Source of the DNA: Nocardioides sp.
GTDB lineage: Bacteria; Actinomycetota; Actinomycetes; Propionibacteriales; Nocardioidaceae
Assembly (NCBI RefSeq): GCF_014360585.1
Contig: NZ_JACIXG010000003.1
Coordinates: forward strand, 62,001 to 126,000
Direction of reading: 5' to 3'
DNA: 64,000 nucleotides
Part shown: piece after piece, positions 32,558 to 42,151 of the stretch
Numbering within the stretch: the stretch's first letter is position 1
How the letters are laid out: every line of letters begins with the position of its first letter
Translations under genes and position numbers: made by a program
The notes under the pieces: model-generated
What the model was told of the DNA's origin: nothing
Database searches by the model: none
The model's input: the letters and a program-made list of their open reading frames with translations, nothing else

Positions 32558-34023
32558 GCGCCATCCTCGCCATCGACGCCGGCACCACCGGTGTCACCGC
32601 GCTGATCGTCACCGAGAAGGGCGAGGTGGCGGCCAGGGGCTATGAGGAGTTCGACCAGCACTTCCCCAGTCCGGGCTGGGTCGAGCACGTGCCGGAGGGG
32701 ATCTGGCAGGCCACCCTGGAGGCGTGCCGTACGGTGCTGGCGGCCCACGGCAGGGACGACCTCGTCGGCATCGGGATCACCAACCAGCGCGAGACGGTCG
32801 TGCTGTGGGACCGGGAGACGCTGGGCTCGCCGCGGCGGGCGATCGTGTGGCAGGACCGTCGCACGACGGCCATGTGCGCCTCGATGGCGGAGCACGACGC
32901 CCGCGTCCGCGAGCTGACCGGGCTCCGCCTGGACCCGTACTTCAGCGCGACCAAGCTGGCCTGGATCCGCGAGAACGAGCCGCACACCTGGGCCCATGTG
33001 GAGTCGGGGCGCTACGCCATCGGCACCGTAGACTCGTACCTCATCGCCCGGATGACCCGTGGGCTGCACCACGTCTCCGACGTCTCGAACGCGTCGCGGA
33101 CGCTGCTGTTCGACATCAACACCAACGACTGGTCCGACGAGCTGTGCTCGCTCTTCGGCGTGCCCCGTGACGCGCTGCCGGAGATCGGTCCCAACTGGAG
33201 CGACGGGGTCGCCACCGACCCGCGCTCCTTCCTGGACCTCTCGCTGCCGATCGCCGGCGTCGCCGGGGACCAGCAGGCCGCCCTGTTCGGGCAGGCCGCC
33301 TTCGAGGTCGGCGACTCCAAGTGCACCTACGGCACCGGGTCGTTCGTGCTGACCAACACCGGCACCACACCGCAGCGGTCGGACTCCGGACTGCTCACCT
33401 CGCCGGGCTGGATGTCCCCCTCCGGAGAGGTCACCTACGTCCTCGAGGGCTCGATCTTCGTGACCGGCGCCGCGGTGCAGTGGCTGCGTGACGGGCTGCA
33501 GATCATCGGCTCGGCCGCGGAGACCGAGGCCCTCGCCAGCACGGTCGCCTCCTCCGACGGGGTCGTGTTCGTGCCCGCGCTGACCGGTCTCGGTGCGCCC
33601 CACTGGGATCCCGATGCCCGCGGCACCATCATCGGACTCACCCGCGGCACCACCCGTGCCCACATCGTGCGGGCGACGCTGGAGGCGATCACCTTCGAGG
33701 TGCGCGACGTGATGGCGACCATGCCCACTCCCGTCGCCTCGCTCAACGTCGACGGCGGTGCGGCGGCCAACAACCTGCTGTGCCAGCTCCAGGCGGACCA
33801 GCTCGGGGTCGACGTCTCCCGCCCCCGCTTCGTCGAGACGACGGGTCTCGGTGCGGCGTTCCTGGCCGGCCTCGGGGTCGGCGTGTGGTCCTCGTTCGAC
33901 GAGATCCGCGATACCTGGGCCCTGGACCGCACCTTCTCCCCCGACGCGTCGCGTCGCGAGGCGGCCGACGAGGCGTACGCCTCCTGGACCGAGGCCGTCG
34001 GGCGCTCGAAGGCCTGGGCGTGA
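32554..34023 (+). CDS. glpK: Glycerol kinase
   Basis: A 489-aa FGGY-family kinase that phosphorylates glycerol to glycerol-3-phosphate. Signatures: AILAIDAGTTGVTALIV (ATP phosphate loop 1), GITNQRETVVLWDRETL, IVWQDRRT, DPYFSATKLAW, CTYGTGSFVLTNTG, and the FGGY C-terminal block SLNVDGGAAANNLLCQLQADQLG. Closely related FGGY kinases use other polyols, so glycerol is the likely but unproven substrate. It is coupled to the DUF1028 gene. Confidence 0.9.
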   Translation: MSAILAIDAGTTGVTALIVTEKGEVAARGYEEFDQHFPSPGWVEHVPEGIWQATLEACRTVLAAHGRDDLVGIGITNQRETVVLWDRETLGSPRRAIVWQDRRTTAMCASMAEHDARVRELTGLRLDPYFSATKLAWIRENEPHTWAHVESGRYAIGTVDSYLIARMTRGLHHVSDVSNASRTLLFDINTNDWSDELCSLFGVPRDALPEIGPNWSDGVATDPRSFLDLSLPIAGVAGDQQAALFGQAAFEVGDSKCTYGTGSFVLTNTGTTPQRSDSGLLTSPGWMSPSGEVTYVLEGSIFVTGAAVQWLRDGLQIIGSAAETEALASTVASSDGVVFVPALTGLGAPHWDPDARGTIIGLTRGTTRAHIVRATLEAITFEVRDVMATMPTPVASLNVDGGAAANNLLCQLQADQLGVDVSRPRFVETTGLGAAFLAGLGVGVWSSFDEIRDTWALDRTFSPDASRREAADEAYASWTEAVGRSKAWA

Positions 34024-34234
34024 GCCCGGAGGAAGCACTCAGCGGAGCCACCCCCACCTCCACCTCCAAGCCAGCGGTTACCTCGCCGGCGTACCCGTCT
34101 GGGTGACCCCGGCGTAGTCACCCGCATCGACACCACCGCACCCCCACATCTCGTACGCGGCGTGCTAGGCGTCGTCGACCTCTCCGACCCGGCCTCCGGA
34201 GAGGACACCCGCGAGGAGCTCTGAGCCACCCGTC
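34024..34234 (+). other. Non-coding or decayed segment after glpK
   Basis: This stretch to the xynA terminator carries two short in-phase fragments, one ending YLAGVPVWVTPA and, one frame shift later, one reading APPHLVRGVLGVVDLSDP and ending TREEL. Joined, they would read like the end of a single protein, so this may be a gene relic; the sample is too short to name a family. No promoter or long ORF is visible. Confidence 0.3.
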
Positions 34235-34243
34235 CGACGGCAC

Positions 34244-34276
34244 GGCCTCGGCCGCGGATCATCCGCAGCCGAGGCC
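34244..34276 (-). terminator. Stem-loop terminator of xynA
   Basis: Arms 34244-34258 and 34262-34276 pair at 14 of 15 positions around a 3-nt loop, 16 bp beyond the xylanase stop. The stem would also face transcription from glpK, so it may act in both directions. Confidence 0.75.
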
Positions 34277-34291
34277 TCGGCCGTCTCGGGG

Positions 34292-35722
<1,431 letters not shown>

Positions 35723-35838
35723 TAGATCGTGCCGAATTGGCGTGACCTATCTCACACAGGAGTCCTGCTCCTGGACCTCCGCCCTCGGTAGTCGAAGGCC
35801 CGACGACAGGCGCGGCGGAGGCATGGCAGGCTTCATCC

Positions 35839-36366
35839 GTGCCCTTCACCCACCGATCAGCAACGCGCAAGGACATCCCAGCCCTGACAGCGATCATGAA
35901 CGCGTCGATCGCAGAGCTCCAGCGAGGATTCCTGACTGCCGCCCAGATCACCTCGAGCAAGACAGTGATGGGCATCGACACCCAGCTGATCGAGGACGGC
36001 ACCTACTTCGTGGTCGAAGAGGGCCACGAGATCGCCGGCTGCGGCGGCTGGAGCAGAAGAGCGACGCTCTACGGCGGCGACCACACCCCCGGCCGAGAGC
36101 CGAGCCTCCTGGACCCAGCAAGAGACCCGGCCAGAGTGCGGGCGATGTACACCAACCCTGCCTTCACCCGTCGCGGCGTGGGCAGACTGATCCTGGACCT
36201 CTGCGAGCGAGCAGCCGCAGCGGAGGGCTTCACCACCCTCGAGCTGATGGGCACCCTGTCCGGCGAGCCGCTCTACTCGGCGTACGGCTTCGAGCCGGTC
36301 GAGCGGATCACCGATGACCGCGGCGGTGCACCGGTCCATCTGGTCCGGATGCGCAAGAGCATCTGA
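35839..36366 (+). CDS. GNAT-family N-acetyltransferase
   Basis: A 175-aa GNAT protein: THRSATRKDIPALTAIMNAS at the start, GGWSRRATLYGG in the middle strand, the acetyl-CoA loop AMYTNPAFTRRGVGRLILDLCE (RRGVGR), and ELMGTLSGEPLYSAYGFEPVER near the end. It resembles uncharacterised acetyltransferases with the same GGW and MYTNP blocks. GTG 35839 is the apparent start; divergent from xynA. Confidence 0.9.
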   Translation: MPFTHRSATRKDIPALTAIMNASIAELQRGFLTAAQITSSKTVMGIDTQLIEDGTYFVVEEGHEIAGCGGWSRRATLYGGDHTPGREPSLLDPARDPARVRAMYTNPAFTRRGVGRLILDLCERAAAAEGFTTLELMGTLSGEPLYSAYGFEPVERITDDRGGAPVHLVRMRKSI

Positions 36367-36380
36367 ACCGGCAGCGGCGC

Positions 36381-37280
36381 CTACCCGTCGAGCCGCCCGA
36401 CCTCAGCCGCGGCAGCGTCGCGGGCAGCGGCAGCCTCCGACACGGCCGTCTCGGCGGAGTCGCGCGTCTCCTCCGCCTCGGTGAGCTCGTCCTCGACCTC
36501 GAGCGCGGCATCTTCCAGATCGGCCAGGCGGCGGCGTAGGTCCTCGATCTCCGACTTCACCTGGAGCGAGCGGGCCTCGACGTCCTTGAAAGCCGCTACG
36601 GCGCGATCGCGCTCCGTCTCGGCGCCGGTGAGGGCCGACTCCGCTTCCTCGAGCGCCTCCCGGGCCTCGTCGAGCGCGGCCGTGTCGGGCAGGTCCGGGA
36701 CCGCCCGCAGCGGCTCACGGGGCGGCGGGACGACTTCGGGGACCTCGAAGCCGAGAGCGTCCGGGAGCGCGACGGCGGCCGCGGCGTCGACAGCATCGAC
36801 CCCGGTGGCGGACAGCGGGGAGACGAGCAGGCCGCTGCGTACGGCCTGGGCGGCGGACGCGTCGATCATCGCGGCGGTCAACGTGGCCTCGATCTGCGTG
36901 GCCACCGCCTCGGTCACCCGAAGACCGTGCTCACGAGCAAGGCCGCGCGCACGGGTCGTCACCGCCGCGGTCAGCTGTCGCCGCTGCTTGGTGAGCTCTC
37001 GCAGCTGAGCGGCATCCATCCCGGTCTGTGCCTCGCGCAGCAGAGCGCCGACCGAGATCACCTGCTCGACCTGCTCGGTCTCGTAGCGGACCAGCAGGTT
37101 CACCACCCATGCGGCGGTCGAGGGCTTCTTCAGCGCCTTGACGGGGCCGGCGAGAGGCGTCCCCTTCAGGCTCTTGGCACGCGCGTCACGCTCGGGGGTG
37201 AAGTCGGCCAGCGGCAGCCCGTAGAGCTCGGCCGCGACGTCGAGCAGCTCGGGGGCAGGTTCGTCGCTCATGTCCGCCAT
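36381..37280 (-). CDS. Coiled-coil protein of unknown function
   Basis: A 299-aa soluble protein. The N-terminal half includes ELYGLPLADFTPERDARAKSLK and PSTAAWVVNLLVRY, which looks like a conserved actinobacterial hypothetical family; the second half (about 200-295) is a long heptad-like coiled coil rich in Ala, Glu and Arg. No catalytic motif or membrane segment. Start is ATG 37280 or ATG 37271 (MSDEPAPELLD). I do not recognise a function. Confidence 0.7.
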   Translation of the reverse strand: MADMSDEPAPELLDVAAELYGLPLADFTPERDARAKSLKGTPLAGPVKALKKPSTAAWVVNLLVRYETEQVEQVISVGALLREAQTGMDAAQLRELTKQRRQLTAAVTTRARGLAREHGLRVTEAVATQIEATLTAAMIDASAAQAVRSGLLVSPLSATGVDAVDAAAAVALPDALGFEVPEVVPPPREPLRAVPDLPDTAALDEAREALEEAESALTGAETERDRAVAAFKDVEARSLQVKSEIEDLRRRLADLEDAALEVEDELTEAEETRDSAETAVSEAAAARDAAAAEVGRLDG

Positions 37281-37296
37281 CTCAGCACGTCGCCGA

Positions 37297-38139
37297 CTAC
37301 CGCGTCAGCAGCCAGTCGTCATAGCCGGCGGCCTGTCGCTGGTGGAGCTCGCGCAGCGCGTCCTCCTCGACGCCGGCGAACGAGAGCCCGAGGTCCTCCA
37401 GAGCGGCCGACCACTCCGCGAAGTCCCACAGCTCACGCGTGAACGCGTCCTCGCCGATCCGCGTGTGGCGGATCGATCGGACCGTGTCGGCGCCGGTCGC
37501 GTCGCGCCGCTGCACGACCAGCTTGCTCGTGTAGGAGCCAGGCGGCGTCGAGAGCACCGGATGCCTCGCCTCGACCTCGTCGAGATCCACCACACCGCGG
37601 ACGAGGTTGCCGTGGAAGGACCCCGACGGGTCATGGTGGAAGGTCCAGCCGGCCTCGCCCACCCGCACCAGCCGGTAGACGAACCCGTTCTGTCGGTGAT
37701 GCCCATCGACCAGCGGCAACGGCTCACGGAAGGCATCGCCGAAGCCGAGATCGGGCCACCAGCGGCCGCCCGGGTTCTCAGCCGTCGGCAGCCCACGGAC
37801 CTCGAAGGCGAGATGATCCAGCTGTCCGCTCGGTCCGGTCGTCTCGATGAGCTGTCCCGGGCGGCGCACGACGTCGAACCCGAGCTCCTCCAGGACCAGC
37901 GAGACCAGGCCGTTGTGATGGAAGCAGTAGCCCGCGTTGCCGCCGGCGGCGACCCGCTCGAGCGTCTCCTTCGGGTGCACCGAGTCGGGCGAGGCGGCAG
38001 CCCCGATGGCCGCGAGCATGATCGAGAGGTTCTCGTAGGGGAGTGTGTCGAGATGACGATGATGAAGATCGACGAGCGTCTCGTACGTGGCCTCCGGCCG
38101 TCCCTCGATGCCGAGCCGTCGCAGGTAGCCCTCGATCAT
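37297..38139 (-). CDS. Arylamine N-acetyltransferase
   Basis: A 280-aa NAT enzyme that transfers acetyl or other acyl groups from CoA to arylamines. The catalytic triad is visible: Cys72 in GNAGYCFHHN, His109 in LDHLAFEV and Asp130 in WWPDLGFGD; LPYENLSI matches the N-terminal NAT block. In mycobacteria such enzymes have endogenous roles in lipid and sterol metabolism. Its ATG overlaps the end of the flavin-reductase gene. Confidence 0.93.
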   Translation of the reverse strand: MIEGYLRRLGIEGRPEATYETLVDLHHRHLDTLPYENLSIMLAAIGAAASPDSVHPKETLERVAAGGNAGYCFHHNGLVSLVLEELGFDVVRRPGQLIETTGPSGQLDHLAFEVRGLPTAENPGGRWWPDLGFGDAFREPLPLVDGHHRQNGFVYRLVRVGEAGWTFHHDPSGSFHGNLVRGVVDLDEVEARHPVLSTPPGSYTSKLVVQRRDATGADTVRSIRHTRIGEDAFTRELWDFAEWSAALEDLGLSFAGVEEDALRELHQRQAAGYDDWLLTR

Positions 38140-38621
38140 CGTTCGTACCTCCCGTGCCGGTGGACCAGCGGGTCGGTGTCGTCACCGACCTCGAGCGACA
38201 CGATCTCGCACGTCGCCAGAGCCGACCAGCCGATTTCGGTCAGCGACGTCAGCCGCACACCCGCCCAGGTCGGGGCGTCGGCGAGACGCCGCCCGAACTC
38301 GGTCTCGACCCAGGTCCCAGAGCGGAACGCACCACCTGGAGCGGGAGCGGTGCCCCCGAACGCCTCGGCGAGGTCCCGGTGGCGCCAATGGAGCAGCGAC
38401 ACCACCGCGACGCCGGTCTCCTCGAGCTCGTCGCGCAGGTCCGAGTCCGGATCGAGCAGCCCGAGCAGCGCCCCAGGAGAGCCGTTGGCGACCATCAGCG
38501 ACGAGACCGTGAGCCCGGCGGAGCCGGACGTCCACAGCGACACCCGTCCCCCCAGACGACCTCGCCACCGGCGCACGGGATCCTCCGGCGTCGGGAACGG
38601 GTGGGACGAGTGGATCGTCAG
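38136..38621 (-). CDS. Flavin reductase-like FMN-binding protein, possible CTG start
   Basis: A flavin reductase-type split-barrel protein (VSLWTSGSAGLTVSSLMVANGSPGALLGLLDPDSDL, then WVETEFGRRLADAPTWAGVRL). The first GTG (38576) begins inside the conserved sequence (VRRWRGRLGG). The same frame extends 15 codons upstream as LTIHSSHPFPTPEDP, which looks coding, back to a CTG that overlaps the plsC stop as CTGA. I therefore take CTG 38621 as a likely start (161 aa) with GTG 38576 (146 aa) as the fallback. Confidence 0.75.
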   Translation of the reverse strand: MTIHSSHPFPTPEDPVRRWRGRLGGRVSLWTSGSAGLTVSSLMVANGSPGALLGLLDPDSDLRDELEETGVAVVSLLHWRHRDLAEAFGGTAPAPGGAFRSGTWVETEFGRRLADAPTWAGVRLTSLTEIGWSALATCEIVSLEVGDDTDPLVHRHGRYER

Positions 38622-39385
38622 GCTACGTCCTTGGTAGGTCCGGCCTTGGCAGGAGTTGCCTTGGAACGCCGCAAGGTCTTCTTCGCGGGCTTCTCGTCGT
38701 TGGCGAGCTTCTTGGCCTCGGTGGCGTACATGTCGACGTACTCCTGGCCGGAGAGCTTGAGGATCTCGTAGACGATCTCGTCGGTGATCGCGCGCAGGAT
38801 GTAGCGGTCGTTGGCCATGCCCTCGTAGCGGGAGAAGTCCAGCGGCTCACCGAAGACGACCCGCGGATGCACGAGCCTGCCGAACTTCTTGCCCGGAGGC
38901 GCAATCACATCGGTGCCGATCACTGCGACCGGGATCACCGGCGCACCGGTGTCCAGGGTCAGTCTGGCGATGCCCGTACGTCCCCGGTAGAGCTTGCCGT
39001 CGTGGGAGCGGGTGCCCTCGGGGTAGATCCCGAACAGCTCGCCCTCGGCCAGGACCCGCTTGGCGGCGATCAGGGCGCCCTCGGCGGCGGTGGCGCCACC
39101 GCGGTCGATCGGCACGTTGCCGGTGCCCGAGAAGAACGCCTTCTGCAGGAAACCCTTGGCACCCGTCCCGGTGAAGTACTCCGCCTTCGCCACGAACCGC
39201 ACCATCCGCTTCATCCCGAGCGGCATGAAGAGCCAGTCGGCGTAGGAGAGGTGGTTGCTGGCCATGATCGCCGCGCCCTTGCGCGGAATGTTGTCCGTGC
39301 CCTCATAGGTCGGACGGAACACCGCTCGCAGGATTGGCCCGAGCGCGACCCACTTCAAGAACGAGTAGAAGAGCTTCGTCGTCAC
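38618..39385 (-). CDS. plsC: 1-acyl-sn-glycerol-3-phosphate acyltransferase (PlsC family)
   Basis: A 255-aa membrane-associated acyltransferase that makes phosphatidic acid from lysophosphatidic acid. The catalytic NHxxxxD box is NHLSYAD, and the glycerophosphate-binding blocks are NVPIDRGG and YPEGTRSHDG. A Lys/Ala-rich tail follows the domain. GTG 39385 is preceded by an AAGGGAAGG site. It overlaps the flavin-reductase gene at its stop. Confidence 0.92.
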   Translation of the reverse strand: MTTKLFYSFLKWVALGPILRAVFRPTYEGTDNIPRKGAAIMASNHLSYADWLFMPLGMKRMVRFVAKAEYFTGTGAKGFLQKAFFSGTGNVPIDRGGATAAEGALIAAKRVLAEGELFGIYPEGTRSHDGKLYRGRTGIARLTLDTGAPVIPVAVIGTDVIAPPGKKFGRLVHPRVVFGEPLDFSRYEGMANDRYILRAITDEIVYEILKLSGQEYVDMYATEAKKLANDEKPAKKTLRRSKATPAKAGPTKDVA

Positions 39386-39483
39386 CCCATCGCCTTCCCT
39401 TATTGCCTTCGACCGGTCAGCCTATAACGAGATAGGTACTTCTACCCCCGCGCCCTGTCATGCAGTCGGGCTAGGCTGGGAAC

Positions 39484-39570
39484 GTGAGCGAGCGTCAGCG
39501 AGTGAACCAAGCGATCAACACGCCGCCGCGTCCGTATTATGGCGCTTGCGCTACGGAGGTGGCGGCGTGA
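39484..39570 (+). repeat. Junction mini-ORF element, copy 2 (first of tandem pair)
   Basis: 87 bp encoding VSERQRVNQAINTPPRPYYG followed by ACATEVAA. Here no gene lies upstream on the same strand: its GTG is the first codon of the transcript, sitting six bases after a -10-like TAGGCT (39472-39477). This argues that the mini-ORF is itself transcribed and translated from a leaderless start. Its stop overlaps the GTG of copy 3. Stem arms 39520-39536 and 39552-39568 pair at 15 of 17 positions and enclose GGAGGT. Confidence 0.9.
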
Positions 39571-39653
39571 GCGAGCGTCAGCGAGTGAACCGACGGATCT
39601 ACACGCCGCCGCGTCCGTATTATGGCGCTTGCGCTACGGAGGTGGCGGCGTGA
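39567..39653 (+). repeat. Junction mini-ORF element, copy 3 (second of tandem pair)
   Basis: A second 87-bp copy directly joined to copy 2 through a shared GTGA. It encodes VSERQRVNRRIYTPPRPYYG plus ACATEVAA, identical to copy 2 except at residues 9, 10 and 12. Its stop (39651-39653) overlaps the GTG of the hypothetical membrane protein at 39650. The head-to-tail pair shows that the repeating unit runs from GTG to GTGA. Confidence 0.9.
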
Positions 39654-40135
39654 GCGACCGAGACGACCGGCCCGAGGACGCGACCGGGGCCCCCGATGAC
39701 GCCTCTGTGCCTCCCGACGGCCAGCCGTCGGAGGACGAGGCCTGGCGCCAGATCGTCGAGAACTACGGCGACCGCCCGGCTATCGAGGAGCCCGTCTCCA
39801 GCGGCCTCTTCGAGAAGAAGATCGACATCGTCGAGGAGGTCGACGAGCCCGATTCCCACGACGACATGTGGCGCGACGACCACGAGGGGTACGTCCCACC
39901 GCCCCCGCCACCGCTGCCGAAGCCGACCCCGGCACGCCTGCTCGCCTGGATCGGTGTGCTCGGCGCGCCGGTCGCCGTGCTGGTCCTGATCGTGGTCATC
40001 CAGATCACCGACCGACACTTCAGCAGCTGGGTCATCGGCGGCCTGGTCGCCGCCTTCCTGGCCGGGTTCGTCTACCTGCTGGCGACGATGCCGTCCGAGC
40101 CCCGCGATCCCTGGGACGACGGCGCCCGCGTCTAG
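39650..40135 (+). CDS. Acidic two-helix membrane protein, function unknown
   Basis: A 161-aa protein with a long acidic, probably disordered N-terminus (about 1-85, including VENYGDRPAIEEP and DDHEGYVPPPPPPLPKP), two membrane helices (about 95-117 and 124-146), and a short tail DPWDDGARV. No enzymatic motif. It is the gene served by the tandem mini-ORF pair. Its TAG stop interleaves with the TAG of the convergent ROK gene in the palindrome CTAG. Confidence 0.8.
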   Translation: MSDRDDRPEDATGAPDDASVPPDGQPSEDEAWRQIVENYGDRPAIEEPVSSGLFEKKIDIVEEVDEPDSHDDMWRDDHEGYVPPPPPPLPKPTPARLLAWIGVLGAPVAVLVLIVVIQITDRHFSSWVIGGLVAAFLAGFVYLLATMPSEPRDPWDDGARV

Positions 40136-41121
40136 GTCTGATCCTGGCCAGGGCTCGAGATGAGCCGTCGAGCCAGGATGCTCGCGCCCACGACCCCCGC
40201 CTCCGCACCGAAGGCAGTCGTCACGATCCGCGGCACCTCGCGATGATGGCGCCCGACGAGCGAGGCCTCCAGCGCCGTCCGGGCAGGTCCCAGCAGCAGG
40301 TCGCCGGCCGTCGAGACTCCCCCACCGACGACCAACAGCTCCGGGTCGAAGGCAGCGACCAGGCCGGCCATCCCGACCCCCAGCCACGCCCCCACCGCCT
40401 CGTACGCCGCCAGCGCGAGCGCATCGCCGCGGGCCGCGGCGGCGGTGACCGCCGGGCCGGTGATCTTGAGCGGGTCTCCGGCGGCCAGCTCGTCGAGCGC
40501 GCAGCCGGCGTACTCCTCGGTCTCTACGCGGGCGCGCACGAAGGCGACCAGCGCGTTGCCGGAGGAGTACTGCTCCCAGCAGCCGGTGAGACCGCACTCG
40601 CACGGCAGCCCGCCGGGCACGACCTGCATGTGGCCGAACTCCCCGGCCATACCGTTGCGACCCCGGACGACCCGGCCGTCGAGGACGACAGCACCGCCGA
40701 TCCCGGTGCCGAGGGTGATGAGCAGGGCCGAGTCGACCCCGCGGGCCGCACCGAGTTCCAGCTCGGCCAGGGCGGCGCAGTTGGCATCGTTGTCGAGCGC
40801 CACCCGAGTGCCCCAGCGCTCGGAGAGCCGGGACAGGGTCGGCTCGCCCCGCCAGGGCAGGTGGGGCGCGAACATGACCCGCTCACCGGCGGCGTCGACG
40901 AACCCGGCCGCCGCCAGCCCGACTCCCGCGACGGGCCGGCCCGCGGCCACCTCGGTGACCGCCTCGGTCAGCGCGTCCTCCACGAGCTCGAGCTCGACCC
41001 GACGGCCCGGCGTGCTGCGGTGAGCGGTGCGGAGCACCTCACCTGAGGGTGAGACCTCCGCCGCGAGCACCTTCGTGCCGCCGATGTCGACACCGACGTG
41101 GACGGACCCGCTCTCGCTCAC
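40132..41121 (-). CDS. ROK-family sugar kinase (glucokinase-like), first paralogue
   Basis: A 329-aa ROK kinase: VHVGVDIGGTKVLAA (ATP phosphate loop), VALDNDANCAALAE (catalytic Asp), ITLGTGIGGAVVLDG, GEFGHMQV and the zinc motif CECGLTGCWE. Substrate likely glucose or a related hexose, not proven. Its GTG start is supplied by the mini-ORF element, which links it to the second ROK gene upstream. It shares most of its motifs with that paralogue, so an old duplication is likely. Confidence 0.92.
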   Translation of the reverse strand: MSESGSVHVGVDIGGTKVLAAEVSPSGEVLRTAHRSTPGRRVELELVEDALTEAVTEVAAGRPVAGVGLAAAGFVDAAGERVMFAPHLPWRGEPTLSRLSERWGTRVALDNDANCAALAELELGAARGVDSALLITLGTGIGGAVVLDGRVVRGRNGMAGEFGHMQVVPGGLPCECGLTGCWEQYSSGNALVAFVRARVETEEYAGCALDELAAGDPLKITGPAVTAAAARGDALALAAYEAVGAWLGVGMAGLVAAFDPELLVVGGGVSTAGDLLLGPARTALEASLVGRHHREVPRIVTTAFGAEAGVVGASILARRLISSPGQDQT

Positions 41122-41201
41122 GCGGCCACCTCCGTAGCGCAAGCGCAATCATACGGACGTCGCCGCGTGAACCTCACCGTCGCTCGCTGGCGCTCGCTCA
41201 C
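41118..41201 (-). repeat. Junction mini-ORF element, copy 4
   Basis: An 84-bp copy (one codon shorter) between the two ROK genes, encoding VSERQRATVRFTRRRPYDC plus ACATEVAA. Its GTG overlaps the ROK-2 stop and its stop overlaps the ROK-1 GTG, both as GTGA. Left arm bases change from CCGCC to CGGCG while the right arm changes from GGCGG to GGCCG, so pairing next to the arm ends is kept (15 of 17 pairs). Confidence 0.88.
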
Positions 41202-42148
41202 TTGCGAGCCAGGTCGGCGGCACCGATCAGCCCGGCGTCGTTGCCCAGCGTCGCCTTGCGGATATCGAGCATCGGCCGGTGTCCGCGGCCGGTCAGCTGC
41301 GCCTCGAAGGCGCGCCGGGCCGGTCCGAGCAGCAGGTCGTCGGCGTCCGCCACTCCCCCGCCGATGGCCACCACGGCCGGGTCCAGCACGGCGGCGATCG
41401 AGGCGATCCCCTCGCCGAGCCAGATGCCGAGATCGGTCAGCGCCTCGATCGCGAAGGCGTCCCCGGCGCGGGCCGCCTCGGTGATCAGCGGACCCTTGAT
41501 CTTGTCGAGGTCACCCTCGGCGCGGTCCAGGACGTCACGAGCCAGCAGCGAGCCGCCGCGCGCCGCGGCACGGACGTTACGCACCAGCGCCGACCCGGAG
41601 GCGTACTGCTCCCAGCAGCCGCGGTTGCCGCAGCCGCACAGGTGGCCGTTGGGCACGACCCGCATGTGGCCGATCTCGGCACCGACGCCGAAGGCACCGC
41701 GGTAGAGCTCGCCCTCGAGGACCAGGCCGCCGCCGACACCGGTGCCGACGGTCACCAGCATCATGTTGTCGACCTCGGCACCCGCGCCGTACTCGAACTC
41801 GCCCCACGCAGCTGCGTTGGCGTCGTTCTCGATCACGACCGGAAGCTCGAGGACCTTCTCCAGCCGCTCCTTGAGCGGCACGTCGCGCCAGGCGATGTTG
41901 GGGGCGAACATGACCGTCGAGCGGTCCTTGTCGATGTAACCGGCCGCACCGATGCCGACGCACTCGATCGGGTGGCGGGTCTTGAGCTCCTGGACCACCT
42001 CGATGATCGCCGCCTCGACGGCCTCCGGGCTCTTGGCCGGCGACTCGACGCGGTGGTCCTCGACGATGTTGCCGTGGTGGTCCACGACACCGCCGAGGAT
42101 CTTGGTGCCCCCGACGTCGACGCCGCAGGCGAGCTTCTTCACCGTCAT
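41198..42148 (-). CDS. glk: ROK-family glucokinase, second paralogue
   Basis: A 316-aa ROK kinase: ACGVDVGGTKILGGVVD, VVIENDANAAAWGEFEYG, TVGTGVGGGLVLEGELYRG, AEIGHMRVVPNGHLCGCGNRGCWEQYASG with the ROK zinc cysteines, and AIGGGVADADDLLL. It matches the actinobacterial GlkA type, which phosphorylates glucose with ATP and, in Streptomyces, also mediates carbon catabolite control. It follows the DUF5304-like gene by 3 bp and ends in the GTGA of the mini-ORF. Confidence 0.93.
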   Translation of the reverse strand: MTVKKLACGVDVGGTKILGGVVDHHGNIVEDHRVESPAKSPEAVEAAIIEVVQELKTRHPIECVGIGAAGYIDKDRSTVMFAPNIAWRDVPLKERLEKVLELPVVIENDANAAAWGEFEYGAGAEVDNMMLVTVGTGVGGGLVLEGELYRGAFGVGAEIGHMRVVPNGHLCGCGNRGCWEQYASGSALVRNVRAAARGGSLLARDVLDRAEGDLDKIKGPLITEAARAGDAFAIEALTDLGIWLGEGIASIAAVLDPAVVAIGGGVADADDLLLGPARRAFEAQLTGRGHRPMLDIRKATLGNDAGLIGAADLARK

Positions 42149-42151
42149 GAC

